Shown in pieces: positions 1 through 8,802 of a DNA stretch of 64,000 nucleotides. The stretch is taken from the NCBI RefSeq assembly GCF_029919115.1, contig NZ_CP123990.1, positions 3,932,501 to 3,996,500 of the forward strand. The letters run 5' to 3'. The notes beneath the pieces are model-generated. The model was not told the origin of the DNA. It was given only the letters and a program-made list of their open reading frames with translations, and searched no databases. Each line of letters opens with the position of its first letter. Within the stretch, counting starts at the first letter, position 1. The position numbers were made by a program, and so were the translations under genes. This DNA is from Variovorax paradoxus. GTDB taxonomy: Bacteria; Pseudomonadota; Gammaproteobacteria; Burkholderiales; Burkholderiaceae_C.

Positions 1-201
1 TTCGGCGCGATTCTTCCAATGGCCAAGTGGCAGGCGATGGCCGACAAGCTGGCCGCGCGGCAAACGAAATTCGTGATCGAGCCCTACATCCGCTTCAAGG
101 GCGAGCCGGGCGAACAGGCGACGATGTTCTTTCTCGACCCCTCGGGCAACGCCATCGAGATGAAGTCGTTCGCGAATCTGGATTCGCTGTTCGCCGTGTG
201 A
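1..201 (+). CDS. VOC/glyoxalase-family protein, C-terminal part
   Basis: The reading frame is open from the first base of the window, so the 5' end lies outside. The 66 visible residues end in a pattern typical of the last beta-strands of vicinal-oxygen-chelate proteins: a FFLDPSGNAIEMKSF-like segment, in which the Glu is usually a metal ligand. This suggests a glyoxalase/dioxygenase-like enzyme, but the substrate cannot be read from the fragment. The next gene starts 13 bases after the stop, so the two may be cotranscribed. Confidence 0.75.
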   Translation, partial: FGAILPMAKWQAMADKLAARQTKFVIEPYIRFKGEPGEQATMFFLDPSGNAIEMKSFANLDSLFAV

Positions 202-214
202 GAAGGAAGCGCCC

Positions 215-1126
215 GTGACAACCCCTTTGCTCATCGCGAGCGCCGTTGCTGCGGCTCTCCTGCTTTCGGCCGCGAACGCTTCAGCGCAAACCGACACCTT
301 GAAGAAGATCAAGGAATCCGGCGCCATCACCATGGGCGTGCGGGACGCTTCAGGCGCCATGTCCTTCACGCTCGGTCCGGGCAGCTACACGGGCTTTCAT
401 GTCGAAGTCTGCGAGCGTGTCGTCGCCGACATCCGCAAGGCGCTGCAGCTCGAGAAGATCGGCGTGAAGTACCAGCTGGTCACGCCGCAGAACCGCATTG
501 CCCTGGTGCAGAACGGAACGGTCGACATCGAGTGCGGCACCACCACCAACAACACGGCGCGGCAGAAAGACGTGGCGTTTGCGCCCACGCTCTACGTCGA
601 AGGGGTTCGCATAGCGGTCAAGGCAAGCTCGGGCATTGCTTCTGCGGCCCAGTTGACCGGCAAGGCCGTGGCCGCGACAACGGGCACCACGTCTGTGCAA
701 ATCCTGCGGAAGCTCAAGCGCGAGGGTGCGGGCGAGATTGCGGAGGTGCTGGCCAAGGACAACAGCGAGGGCTTCCTGCTGCTCGAATCGGGCCGCGTGG
801 AGGGCTTTGCGGCCGATGGCCAGATTCTTGCCACGCTCATTTCCAAGAGCAGGGAGCCGGCGCAGTACAAGCTGCTCGACCAGGTGCTCAGCGTGGAGCC
901 GATTGCAATCATGCTTCCGAAGGGCGATGCGGCATTCAAGAAGCTCGTCGACCAGAGCGTGACGTCGCTCGCCAGGAGCGGAGAGGCGGCGCGCATCTAC
1001 GACAAGTGGTTTGTGCAGCCTATTCCGCCCCACAACTCGAAGGTTGGCCTGCCGGCGAGCGCATTGACCAAGGCCGCCTGGGCGAACCCGACCGACAAGC
1101 CGATGGAAGAGTACGAGGCGCGGTGA
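215..1126 (+). CDS. Amino-acid-type ABC transporter periplasmic binding protein
   Basis: 303 residues from a GTG start preceded by an AGAAGGAAG ribosome binding site. Residues 1-24 form a signal peptide ending ASA-Q. The rest resembles bacterial solute-binding protein family 3 (GltI-like glutamate/aspartate receptors), with the ligand-binding order VRDASGAMSF, a GFHVEVCERV segment, and a DIECGTTTNN stretch where GltI-type receptors carry their ligand-contact loop. No permease or ATPase gene lies in the window next to it, so it must share a transporter encoded elsewhere or act as an orphan receptor. The ligand is inferred to be an acidic or polar amino acid, with low certainty. Confidence 0.85.
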   Translation: MTTPLLIASAVAAALLLSAANASAQTDTLKKIKESGAITMGVRDASGAMSFTLGPGSYTGFHVEVCERVVADIRKALQLEKIGVKYQLVTPQNRIALVQNGTVDIECGTTTNNTARQKDVAFAPTLYVEGVRIAVKASSGIASAAQLTGKAVAATTGTTSVQILRKLKREGAGEIAEVLAKDNSEGFLLLESGRVEGFAADGQILATLISKSREPAQYKLLDQVLSVEPIAIMLPKGDAAFKKLVDQSVTSLARSGEAARIYDKWFVQPIPPHNSKVGLPASALTKAAWANPTDKPMEEYEAR

Positions 1127-1194
1127 CGGGTCCGATGCATGGCTCCGAGCGATGAGTCGTTGAACCGGGCATCGATTCTTGAGATGCTCGGGCC

Positions 1195-2082
1195 ATGATC
1201 AACGAGCTCAGAACCTTCATTGCCGTGTGCCGGCACGGCACGTTTGCCGCCGCGGGCGAGCGCATCGGCCTGACGCAATCGGCCGTCAGCAGCCAGATCA
1301 AGCGGCTCGAAGAGGCGCTGGGCTTCGAGCTCTTCGACCGGACCGGCCGGTCGGCCACGTTGAATGCAGCGGGCGAGACGACGCTGGGACGCGCGGAAGA
1401 AATCTGCGCGCTCTATGCAAAGCTCGGCGAGCTGCCAGAGGACGCCGCCCACGGCGGGCTGCTGCGGATCGGCGCCATTGCCTCGACGCAGTCGACGCTG
1501 CTGGCGCGTGCGCTTGCCAGCCTGCGCAGCGAGCTTCCGCAACTTCGCGTGCATGTGTCGCCCGGCGTGTCGATGCGGCTGATGGACGACCTGGACGCCG
1601 GTGTCATCGACGCGGCGGTGATCATCAGGCCGCCCTTCGGCATTCTTCCGGACCTGACGTGGCAATCGCTGGTGCATGAGCCGTACGTGCTCATTGCACC
1701 CAAGAAAATGCCGGGCAAAGACTGGCGCACCCTCATCCAGGAGCAACCGTTCCTGCGCTACGACCGCGCTTCGTTCGGCGGACGCATGGTGGAACGGTTC
1801 CTGCGCCGCGAAGGCATCGTCGTCAGCGATTCCATCGAGCTCGACGAAATACCCGGGCTCATCCACATGACATCCAAGGGGCTGGGCGTTGCCCTGGTGC
1901 CGTTGGTCGAGGCGCACCTTCCGCTGCCTGCGAGCGTTCGCGTGCTCTCGCTCGGAGAGCTCACGTTCTACAGGGAGGTGGGCCTTCTCCAACGAAAGCC
2001 GCGAGCCAGTCCACCCATCGTGGGACGGCTGGCGCACTGCTTGCAAGAAGCGGCCGAGGCCACCGAGACGCGTCGGGGGTAA
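1195..2082 (+). CDS. LysR-family transcriptional regulator
   Basis: 295 residues. The N-terminal winged helix-turn-helix is clear at about residues 2-60 (ELRTFIAVCRHGTFAAAGERIGLTQSAVSSQIKRLEEALG), followed by the periplasmic-binding-like effector domain at about 90-290. It lies on the same strand between an orphan solute receptor and an orphan E1 dehydrogenase pair and could regulate either. The 74 bases before the E1 alpha gene would be the natural target. The effector is unknown. Confidence 0.9.
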   Translation: MINELRTFIAVCRHGTFAAAGERIGLTQSAVSSQIKRLEEALGFELFDRTGRSATLNAAGETTLGRAEEICALYAKLGELPEDAAHGGLLRIGAIASTQSTLLARALASLRSELPQLRVHVSPGVSMRLMDDLDAGVIDAAVIIRPPFGILPDLTWQSLVHEPYVLIAPKKMPGKDWRTLIQEQPFLRYDRASFGGRMVERFLRREGIVVSDSIELDEIPGLIHMTSKGLGVALVPLVEAHLPLPASVRVLSLGELTFYREVGLLQRKPRASPPIVGRLAHCLQEAAEATETRRG

Positions 2083-2156
2083 GCCCCGTGCCGAAGGCTC
2101 GTCACGCTTGATACCATTTTTTCCCATGCGCCCGCATCACCGGCGCTGGAGACAAA

Positions 2157-3191
2157 ATGGATTCGAGCAATTCAGGCGCCACGCCAGAAATCATCGGCAA
2201 GGCGCTGTACCGCACCATGGTGCGCATCCGGGCATTCGAGAACGCCGCCGAAGCGGCCAGCCAGGGCGGCGTGAGCGCCTATGGCCAGCAGGCCGCCGGT
2301 TCCGCCAAGGTGCGCGGGCCGCTGCATCTTTCAACCGGCCAAGAGGCGGTGCCGGCCGGCGTGTGCGCCCATCTGCGCGTGAGCGACTATCTCACCTCCA
2401 CGCACCGTGGCCACGGCCACACGCTGGCGAAGGGCGCTGACCTGGTCCGCATGATGTGCGAGCTGTTCGGCAAGGCCACGGGCTTCAACGGCGGCAAGGG
2501 CGGCTCGATGCACATTGCGGACTTTTCCGTCGGCATGCTCGGCGCCAACGGCGTGGTGGCGGCCGGCCTGCCGATTGCCGTGGGCGCCGCACATGCGCAA
2601 AAGGTGCTCAAGAAAAACGGTGACATCACGGTCTGCTTTTTTGGCGACGGCGCAATCAACCGCGGGCCCTTTCTCGAAGCGCTGAACTGGGCACGCGTGT
2701 ACGACTTGCCGGTGCTCTTCGTCTGCGAGGACAACCGCTGGAGCGCGACCACCGCAAGCGGGCCGATGACGGCGGGCGAGGGTGCATCGGCGCGTGCTGC
2801 CTCCATGGACATTGCGGCCACGCAGGTCGATGGCAACGACGTGTTCTCGGTGCACGAAACCGCCGGGCGGCTGGTGCGCGAAGTGCGCGACGGCGGCGGG
2901 CCGCGCCTGCTGCATGCGCTGACTTACCGGGTGAAAGGGCATGTCTCGGTGGATCTCGCGGCGTACCGCGATCCGGCCGAGCTCGCCGCTGCGCTCGAAA
3001 CCGATCCGATTGCACGGGCACGCGGGCACCTGCTGTCGCACGGCGTCAGCGCTGCCACGCTCGACGCCATCGAGAACGCTGCCCGCGACGAGGTCGATAC
3101 CGCCCTGGCCATTGCCGATGCGGCACCCTGGCCCGACGCCAGCGCCGCTTTCAGCGACGTGCAGACCATCGGAGCCGGCCAATGGCACTGA
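2157..3191 (+). CDS. Thiamine-diphosphate-dependent dehydrogenase E1 alpha subunit
   Basis: 344 residues, a usual length for the alpha subunit of heterotetrameric E1 enzymes of the pyruvate/branched-chain/acetoin dehydrogenase group. The substrate-side motif THRGHGHTLAKG is at about residues 81-92, GGKGGSMHI follows, and the thiamine diphosphate signature GDGAIN...EDN is at about 162-195. A GGAG ribosome binding site precedes the ATG. The gene overlaps the beta subunit by 10 bases, which suggests translational coupling. No E2 or E3 gene follows, so the physiological 2-oxoacid or acetoin-like substrate is undetermined. Confidence 0.9.
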   Translation: MDSSNSGATPEIIGKALYRTMVRIRAFENAAEAASQGGVSAYGQQAAGSAKVRGPLHLSTGQEAVPAGVCAHLRVSDYLTSTHRGHGHTLAKGADLVRMMCELFGKATGFNGGKGGSMHIADFSVGMLGANGVVAAGLPIAVGAAHAQKVLKKNGDITVCFFGDGAINRGPFLEALNWARVYDLPVLFVCEDNRWSATTASGPMTAGEGASARAASMDIAATQVDGNDVFSVHETAGRLVREVRDGGGPRLLHALTYRVKGHVSVDLAAYRDPAELAAALETDPIARARGHLLSHGVSAATLDAIENAARDEVDTALAIADAAPWPDASAAFSDVQTIGAGQWH

Positions 3192-4147
3192 ACAAGGATT
3201 TGAGCTACTCCGAAGCCGCCGTGCTCGCAGTACAGCGCGAGATGGAAGCCGATGCACGCGTGGTGGTGCTCGGCGAAGACGTGGGCCGCGGCGGCATCTT
3301 CGGCCAGTACAAGGGGCTGCAGCAGGCCTTCGGCGCCGAGCGTGTGATCGACACGCCGATCAGCGAGGCCGCGATCATGGGTGCCGGCGTGGGCATGGCG
3401 CTCGCAGGCCTGCGCCCGGTGGTCGAGATGCGCGTGGTCGACTTTGCACTGTGCGGCATGGATGAGCTGGTGAACCAGGCTGCCAAGAACCGCTTCATGT
3501 TCGGCGGACAGGGCCGGGTGCCGCTGGTGGCGCGCTTGCCGGGCGGCATCTGGGACGCCTCGGCCGCGCAGCATTCGCAGTCGCTCGAGGCGTGGTTTGC
3601 GCACCTGCCGGGCGTGGTGGTGGTGAGCCCTTCGACGCCGCAGGACAACTACAGCCTGCTGCGCGCCGCGCTGCAGTGCGGCGATCCGGTGGTCTACATC
3701 GAGCACAAGACGCTGTGGGGCCTGCGCGGCGATGTGGACGAAGACATGGCCGTGCCGCTTGGCAAGGCGCGGCGCGTGCGCGAAGGCAACGCGATCACGA
3801 TCGTTAGCTGGAGCAAGCAGGTGCAGGCATGCGCCGCCGCTTGCGATGCGCTCGCGGCCGAAGGCATCGAGGCCGACCTGATCGACCTGCGCACGCTCTG
3901 GCCATGGGACCGCGAGACGGTGCTCGCTTCTTGCGCGCGCACGCAGCGGCTGCTGGTGGTGCACGAGGCGGTACAGGTGGCCGGCTTCGGTGCCGAGATT
4001 GCGGCCAGCGCCGCCGAAGCCACGGGATGCCGCGTGGCGCGGCTCGGCGCCCCGCGCATTCCGGTCGGCTATGCGCCGGTGCTCGAGGCGCAATCGCGCG
4101 TCGGCGCCGAGGCGGTGGTGGCCGCAGCGAAAAAGCTGATGGGCTGA
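3182..4147 (+). CDS. Thiamine-diphosphate-dependent dehydrogenase E1 beta subunit
   Basis: 321 residues. It shows the transketolase pyrimidine-binding domain (LGEDVGRGGIFGQYKGL near residue 30; TPISEAAI near 60, which carries the conserved Glu that activates thiamine diphosphate) and the C-terminal transketolase domain (LIDLRTLWPWD near 237; VVHEAVQVAGFGAEI near 262). It pairs with the overlapping upstream alpha gene to form an alpha2beta2 E1. The neighbour downstream is a convergent SDR, not an E2 acyltransferase, so this E1 must borrow an E2 core or work as a stand-alone decarboxylase. Confidence 0.9.
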   Translation: MALNKDLSYSEAAVLAVQREMEADARVVVLGEDVGRGGIFGQYKGLQQAFGAERVIDTPISEAAIMGAGVGMALAGLRPVVEMRVVDFALCGMDELVNQAAKNRFMFGGQGRVPLVARLPGGIWDASAAQHSQSLEAWFAHLPGVVVVSPSTPQDNYSLLRAALQCGDPVVYIEHKTLWGLRGDVDEDMAVPLGKARRVREGNAITIVSWSKQVQACAAACDALAAEGIEADLIDLRTLWPWDRETVLASCARTQRLLVVHEAVQVAGFGAEIAASAAEATGCRVARLGAPRIPVGYAPVLEAQSRVGAEAVVAAAKKLMG

Positions 4148-4179
4148 TGCCGGGCCCTGGGGCCCATCCGTTCAGCCGT

Positions 4180-4947
4180 TCAGGCCGCGAAGCCGCCGTC
4201 GATGTTCAGGCTCGCGCCTGTCACAAAGGCCGCCTCGGGGCTGGCCAGGTACGCCACCATGCCTGCGATTTCTTCGGGATGCGCATGGCGGGCGAGCGCC
4301 ATCAGCCCGTGCATGGCGGCGGCGTTCGGGCCGTCGACCGGGTTCATGTCGGTGTTGACCGGACCGGGCTGCACGTTGTTGACCGTGATGCCGCGCGGAC
4401 CAAGGTCTCGCGCGAGGCCCTGCACCAGCCCCTTCAGCGCCGACTTGCTCATGGCATAGGCACTGCCGCCCGGCCAGGGCATGCGCTCGGCGTTGGTGCT
4501 GCCGATGTTGATGATGCGGCCGCCTTCGCCCATGTGGCGCGAGGCCGCCTTGGCCGCGACAAACACGGCGCGCACATTGATGTCGAGCGTCTTGTCGAAA
4601 TCTTCGAGCGAGAAGTCGTCGAGGCTTCCGCCGAGGAACACGCCGGCGTTGTTCACCAGCACGTCGATCTTGCCGAGCGTGCGGGCCGCTTCGTCGATGC
4701 CGGCCGTGAGCGCGGCTGCGTCGGCGCTGTCGATCTTCAACGCCAGCGCGCGGCCGCCTTCGGCTTCGATGCTGCGCGCGAGCTCGTCGGCCGGGGTGCT
4801 TGAACTGGCGTAGCTGAAGGCCACGGCGGCGCCGTCGCGGACCAAGCGCCGCACGATGGCCGCGCCGATGCCGCGCGAACCGCCGGTGACGAAAGCGACC
4901 TTGCCGGCCAATGAGAGGGAAGGGGTGGATGGAGTGTTGGAGGCCAT
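4180..4947 (-). CDS. SDR-family NAD(P)-dependent oxidoreductase
   Basis: 255 residues. Classical short-chain dehydrogenase signature: TGGSRGIG cofactor motif near residue 21, NNAG near 98, catalytic Ser near 150 and YAMSK (Tyr-x-x-x-Lys) near 164, and a C-terminal NIDGGF. The early GGSRGIG with following SYASSS suggests NADP preference. An AGGAAA ribosome binding site supports the ATG at 4947. It is divergent from a LysR gene across a 112-base region that holds a perfect palindrome, so it is the likely target of that regulator. Substrate unknown. Confidence 0.92.
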   Translation of the reverse strand: MASNTPSTPSLSLAGKVAFVTGGSRGIGAAIVRRLVRDGAAVAFSYASSSTPADELARSIEAEGGRALALKIDSADAAALTAGIDEAARTLGKIDVLVNNAGVFLGGSLDDFSLEDFDKTLDINVRAVFVAAKAASRHMGEGGRIINIGSTNAERMPWPGGSAYAMSKSALKGLVQGLARDLGPRGITVNNVQPGPVNTDMNPVDGPNAAAMHGLMALARHAHPEEIAGMVAYLASPEAAFVTGASLNIDGGFAA

Positions 4948-5033
4948 GTGGTTTCCTGGGGGTTGTGGACTGGAAGGCCTTCAGTGTCGGGATTTCATTA
5001 CCCTGCCGGTAGCCATCAATTGGTGCAATCAAA

Positions 5034-5050
5034 TTCAACCATTGGTTGAA
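5034..5050. promoter_or_regulatory. Perfect palindrome, probable LysR operator
   Basis: TTCAACCA-T-TGGTTGAA is a perfect inverted repeat with 8-base arms around one base. It fits the T-N11-A form of LysR-family binding sites and ends 9 bases before the start of the LysR gene at 5060. A partial copy (ATTGGT) lies just upstream near 5019. The position between the divergent SDR and LysR genes fits control of both. Confidence 0.7.
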
Positions 5051-5059
5051 AATACGCGG

Positions 5060-5986
5060 ATGGAACCGCTCAACCACCTCGAGTCTTTTGTACAGAGCGC
5101 CGAGAGCGGCAGCTTCTCGGCCGCCGCCCGGAGGCTGGGGCTCACACCCGCGGCGGTGAGCAAGAACGTTGCCCGGCTCGAAGCGCGGCTGGGCGTTCGG
5201 CTGTTCCAACGCAGCACGCGCCGCCTGACATTGACGGAGGGCGGCGAGCGCTTCCTGGGGCAGATCGGCGGGGCGCTCACTACCCTGAAAGACGCCGTCG
5301 CCGACATCTCGAAGGACGACGGCCAGCCCGCCGGAACGCTGAAGGTGAGCATGGGCCAGGCGTTCGGCCGCGAGCACGTCTTGCCCCTGATGGGCGACTT
5401 TCTCGCACGCTACCCGGCCATCCTGCCCGACTGGCACTTCGACAACCACCAGGTGGACCTGGTGGGCGAGGGCTTCGACGCAGCGATTGGAGGCGGCATC
5501 GAGCTGTCGCCCGGCATGGTGGCGCGGGAGCTAGCGCGCATCCATGTGGTGGCGGTGGCGGCGCCGGGGTACATGGCCGGCCGTACGCTGCCCCGCCATC
5601 CGGCGGAGCTGGCGCAGTTCGATGCGCTGCTGCGCCGCTCGTCGCCCACGGGACGGCTGCGCAGCTGGACGCTGCAGCATGCCAAGGGCGACCAGACCAC
5701 GGTGGAGCTCCCCCGGCCGCGCGCCATCTTCAACGACCCGGAAGCCATTGCCCATGCCGCACTGATGGGCCTGGGCGTGGCCATGCTGCCGATGCCTTTC
5801 GTCGAGCGCGGGCTGCGCACCGGCGAACTGGTGCGCCTGCTGCCGGAGTGGCATTTCGATGCGGGCGCCGTGTGGCTCTATTACCCGAGCAAGAAGCTCC
5901 TGCCGGCGAAGACGCGGGTGTTCATCGACTTTGTGCTGGAGCGCTTTCGCCGCGAGCGCTTTGCACAGCGCATGCAGGTGGCTTAA
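5060..5986 (+). CDS. LysR-family transcriptional regulator
   Basis: 308 residues from the ATG at 5060. The frame runs upstream to 4856, but the helix-turn-helix begins directly after this ATG (LNHLESFVQSAESGSFSAAARRLGLTPAAVSKNVARLEARLG), so the longer form is unlikely. It belongs to the group that includes DsdC/AaeR-like regulators with an RSTRRLTLTEGGERF wing. It is divergently transcribed from an SDR gene, the usual arrangement for a LysR regulator and its target. Confidence 0.9.
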   Translation: MEPLNHLESFVQSAESGSFSAAARRLGLTPAAVSKNVARLEARLGVRLFQRSTRRLTLTEGGERFLGQIGGALTTLKDAVADISKDDGQPAGTLKVSMGQAFGREHVLPLMGDFLARYPAILPDWHFDNHQVDLVGEGFDAAIGGGIELSPGMVARELARIHVVAVAAPGYMAGRTLPRHPAELAQFDALLRRSSPTGRLRSWTLQHAKGDQTTVELPRPRAIFNDPEAIAHAALMGLGVAMLPMPFVERGLRTGELVRLLPEWHFDAGAVWLYYPSKKLLPAKTRVFIDFVLERFRRERFAQRMQVA

Positions 5987-6049
5987 CCGTCGCGCCACCG
6001 GGGTTTTTACCCGCGACGCCTGGCGCCGTTCGCCTGTACAAACGCGCGC

Positions 6050-7066
6050 ATGACTTCTTCAATTTTCAAAACGAACCGCCGGGCTGCGCTTGCCGCTTCG
6101 GCTGCAGCCATCGCCCTTTCGGCAATCCCTTCGTGGGCCCAGAACACCTGGCCGAACAAGCCGGTGCGCATTGTCGTGCCCTTTGCTGCGGGCGGCACCA
6201 CCGACATCCTGGCGCGCGCCGTAGCGCCCGAACTCTCGAAGGCGTTCGGGCAGCAGTTCATCGTGGACAACCGGGCGGGTGCGGGCGGCAACGTGGGCGC
6301 CGAGCTCGTGGCGCGTGCGCCGAACGACGGCTACACGCTGCTGATGGGCACGGTGGGCACGCACGGCATCAACCGCGCTCTCTACCCCAAGCTGCCTTTC
6401 GACCCGATCAAGGATTTTGTGCCGATCACGCTGGTGGCGGCCGTTCCCAACGTGATGGAAATGAACGCAGAGAAGGCCAAGGCGCTGAACATCCACAACG
6501 TGCAGGACTTCATCAAGTACGCCAAGGCCAACCCCGGCAAGCTCAACATGGCGTCCAGCGGCAGCGGCACGTCCATCCATCTGGCGGGCGAGCTCTTCAA
6601 GAGCATGACCGGCACCTACATGGCGCACATTCCATACAAGGGCTCGGGCCCGGCGCTGCTGGACATGGTGGGCGGCAATGCCGACGTGATGTTCGACAAC
6701 CTGCCTTCGTCGATGGCGCAGATCAAGGGCGGCAAGCTCACGGCGCTGGCCGTGACCAGCGCCCAACGTTCGCCTGCGCTGCCCGATATTCCGACGGTTG
6801 CGGAGGCAGGCGGCCCGGCGCTCAAGGGCTTCGAGGCCAGCTCGTGGTTCGGCTTGCTGGCGCCGGCGGGTACCTCGCCGGACATCGTGAACCGCATCCA
6901 GCAGGAAGTGGCCAAATCTCTCGGCACGCCGGCCATCAAGGAAAAGATGCTGGCCCAGGGCGCGATCCCGAGCGGCAATTCACCGGCCGACTTCACCAAG
7001 CTGATTGCCAGCGAGCATGTGAAGTGGGCCAAGGTGGTGAAGGACTCCGGCGCAAAGGTCGACTAA
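6050..7066 (+). CDS. Bug-family (TctC-like) tripartite tricarboxylate transporter substrate-binding receptor
   Basis: 338 residues with a signal peptide ending near SWA-QN (residues 1-28). The mature protein starts with the family signature [20 protein letters not shown] and later carries the [14 protein letters not shown] and [17 protein letters not shown] segments that close over the ligand in Bug proteins. These receptors bind carboxylated or amide ligands in the periplasm. No TctA/TctB membrane genes are nearby, which is common for this very expanded family in Comamonadaceae. Ligand unknown. Confidence 0.95.
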   Translation: MTSSIFKTNRRAALAASAAAIALSAIPSWAQNTWPNKPVRIVVPFAAGGTTDILARAVAPELSKAFGQQFIVDNRAGAGGNVGAELVARAPNDGYTLLMGTVGTHGINRALYPKLPFDPIKDFVPITLVAAVPNVMEMNAEKAKALNIHNVQDFIKYAKANPGKLNMASSGSGTSIHLAGELFKSMTGTYMAHIPYKGSGPALLDMVGGNADVMFDNLPSSMAQIKGGKLTALAVTSAQRSPALPDIPTVAEAGGPALKGFEASSWFGLLAPAGTSPDIVNRIQQEVAKSLGTPAIKEKMLAQGAIPSGNSPADFTKLIASEHVKWAKVVKDSGAKVD

Positions 7067-7079
7067 CCCCCCGGACTGG

Positions 7080-7403
7080 TCAGGTGCCCCAGGTGACGTC
7101 CTTTTTCTCGGCCAGGGAATCCCGCAGCATGTGAAGCAGCGGCGCGGCGCGCTGGTGCAGGCTTACATGCTGCTTTTCGGCGTCATTGGCATGGCCTTCG
7201 ACAACGTGGTCGTCGTGGTTGTGCGAATTGCTGGCCTCGCGTGCCAGCGCCGATTCGAGCGCCGCAATGGCAGCGGGAATCTGCTCGACGGTGATGATGC
7301 CCTGGGGTGCCGCCGGCTTGCCGACGATGTCGAGCAGCTGGCGTGCATGCACCTCCAGCATGACGAAGTCAGGCGTTGCCCGCGACTGGAATTTATACAG
7401 CAT
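7080..7403 (-). CDS. DUF1840-family protein
   Basis: 107 residues. The start MLYKFQSRATPDFVML and the end with paired helices (QRAAPLLHMLRDSLAEKKDVTWG) match the DUF1840 family as I know it from betaproteobacteria. The function is not known. No signal peptide or membrane segment is visible, and a short His/Asp-rich stretch (SHNHDDHVVEGH) occurs near the middle. It starts 12 bases after the stop of the CFA-type methyltransferase gene on the same strand and is probably cotranscribed with it. Confidence 0.85.
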   Translation of the reverse strand: MLYKFQSRATPDFVMLEVHARQLLDIVGKPAAPQGIITVEQIPAAIAALESALAREASNSHNHDDHVVEGHANDAEKQHVSLHQRAAPLLHMLRDSLAEKKDVTWGT

Positions 7404-7415
7404 GGTTGTTTTTAC

Positions 7416-8684
7416 TCACTTGTAGATGTAGTCACGGGCAAAAGGGTACACCGATTGCGAACCGCGCAGCGCACCGTGTTCCACCCTGCCGTCCGGCTTG
7501 GTGGAAAGCATCTGGTGAAGTGAGATCCAACCCTGCTCGAAGCTCATGGCGGAGCCCGCCAGATAGAGGCGATAGGCCCGCAGAATTCGCTCGGCGTTGC
7601 GGCTTTGCGCCCCGCCGGTGCGCTCGAGCACCTCGCGCGCCGTGCCAAGCTGCGCCTCGAGCGAGTCCGACCAGGCCCAGAGCGTGCGCGCGTAGTGCGG
7701 CCGCAGGCTTTCGGTATCGACCATCTCCAGCCCCGCGGCGGCCGTTTCGCGCAGCACATGCGTCACGTGCAGAAGCTCTCCACCCGGAAAGATGTACTTC
7801 TCGATGAAGTCGCCCATGCCCGCGCCGAGCTGGCGGTAGTCGAGCTGGCCCGAGGTAATGCCGTGGTTCAGCACCAAGCCGCCGGGCTTCAACAGCGAAT
7901 GGATCTTGCGGAAATAGGTCGGCATGTTGGCCGCCCCCACGTGCTCGAACATGCCGACCGACGCGATCTTGTCGAAAGGCGCGTCGGCCGAAAGCTCGCG
8001 GTAGTCGCGCAATTCCACGCGCACCCGGCCTTGCAGGCCTTTTTCCTCGATGAGGCGCTGTACATGCGCATGCTGGTTCTTCGACAGCGTGATGCCGGTC
8101 GCGTCCACGCCGTAGTGCTCGGCAGCCCACATGAGCAGCCCGCCCCAGCCGGAGCCGATGTCCAGGAAACGCTCGCCGGGTTGCAGCAGCAGCTTGCGGC
8201 AGATGTGGTCGAGCTTGGCTTCCTGCGCCTGGGCAAGCGTCAGGTCGGGGGTGCGGAAGTAGGCGCACGAATAGACCCGGCGCGGGTCGAGCCACAGCGC
8301 ATAGAAGTCGTCCGAAACGTCGTAGTGGAACTGGATCTGCTCCGCATCCTTGTTCAATGAATGGGAGCCGCGGGACTTGGCCAGCCGCAGCAGGCGGGTC
8401 CACCAGGTGGTGTTGGTCTCGGCGGGGTTGCCGGGCAGCATGCCCACTGTCGCGTCGATCAGGTCGCGCATTGCGCCTTCGATCTGGACCTTGCCTTCCA
8501 CATAGGCCTCGCCAATGGCGCCCACCTGCCTGGCCGCCAGCTTGGCCAGCGCCGACCACTCGCTGAACGCCAGGGTAACGCGGGACCCCGGCTTGGCGAC
8601 TCTTCGGCCATCGGGCAATTCCAGCGCGATGGGCACGGGCAGCGACGCAAGCTGCGACTCGATTTTGGGTATCAAGCTTTGCAT
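7416..8684 (-). CDS. Cyclopropane-fatty-acyl-phospholipid synthase-family methyltransferase
   Basis: 422 residues, near the usual length of CFA synthase. The N-terminal third (SCP2-like region) is followed by the SAM-binding motif RFLDIGSGWGGL near residue 171 and by GITLSKNQ, the CFA-family signature. C-terminal residues HVLRETAAAGLEMVDTESLRPHYARTLWAW also fit the family. It would transfer a methylene group from S-adenosylmethionine to unsaturated acyl chains of membrane lipids. Several paralogues with unclear substrates exist in related bacteria, so the precise product is uncertain. DUF1840 follows in the same transcription unit. Confidence 0.9.
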   Translation of the reverse strand: MQSLIPKIESQLASLPVPIALELPDGRRVAKPGSRVTLAFSEWSALAKLAARQVGAIGEAYVEGKVQIEGAMRDLIDATVGMLPGNPAETNTTWWTRLLRLAKSRGSHSLNKDAEQIQFHYDVSDDFYALWLDPRRVYSCAYFRTPDLTLAQAQEAKLDHICRKLLLQPGERFLDIGSGWGGLLMWAAEHYGVDATGITLSKNQHAHVQRLIEEKGLQGRVRVELRDYRELSADAPFDKIASVGMFEHVGAANMPTYFRKIHSLLKPGGLVLNHGITSGQLDYRQLGAGMGDFIEKYIFPGGELLHVTHVLRETAAAGLEMVDTESLRPHYARTLWAWSDSLEAQLGTAREVLERTGGAQSRNAERILRAYRLYLAGSAMSFEQGWISLHQMLSTKPDGRVEHGALRGSQSVYPFARDYIYK

Positions 8685-8766
8685 GGTGGCGCCATGGTAT
8701 TGATTTTCTGGAGTTTTTGCATGACACCGCGCAAGGCAGAGTACCGGGCCGCTGGTAGTGGCACCG

Positions 8767-8802
8767 TTGACATCAGATTGTTTATGCTTAAACTATTCAA
8801 TC
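8767..8802 (+). promoter_or_regulatory. Promoter and MarR-type operator of the CoA-dependent aromatic operon
   Basis: TTGACA at 8767-8772 and TAAACT at 8789-8794 are spaced by 16 bases. An imperfect 20-base palindrome at 8777-8796, with core GTTTA-N4-TAAAC, covers the spacer and the -10 element, the classic position for a repressor. A MarR-family gene is the second gene of the operon. The expected transcription start is near 8801, about two bases before the ATG at 8803. Confidence 0.65.
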
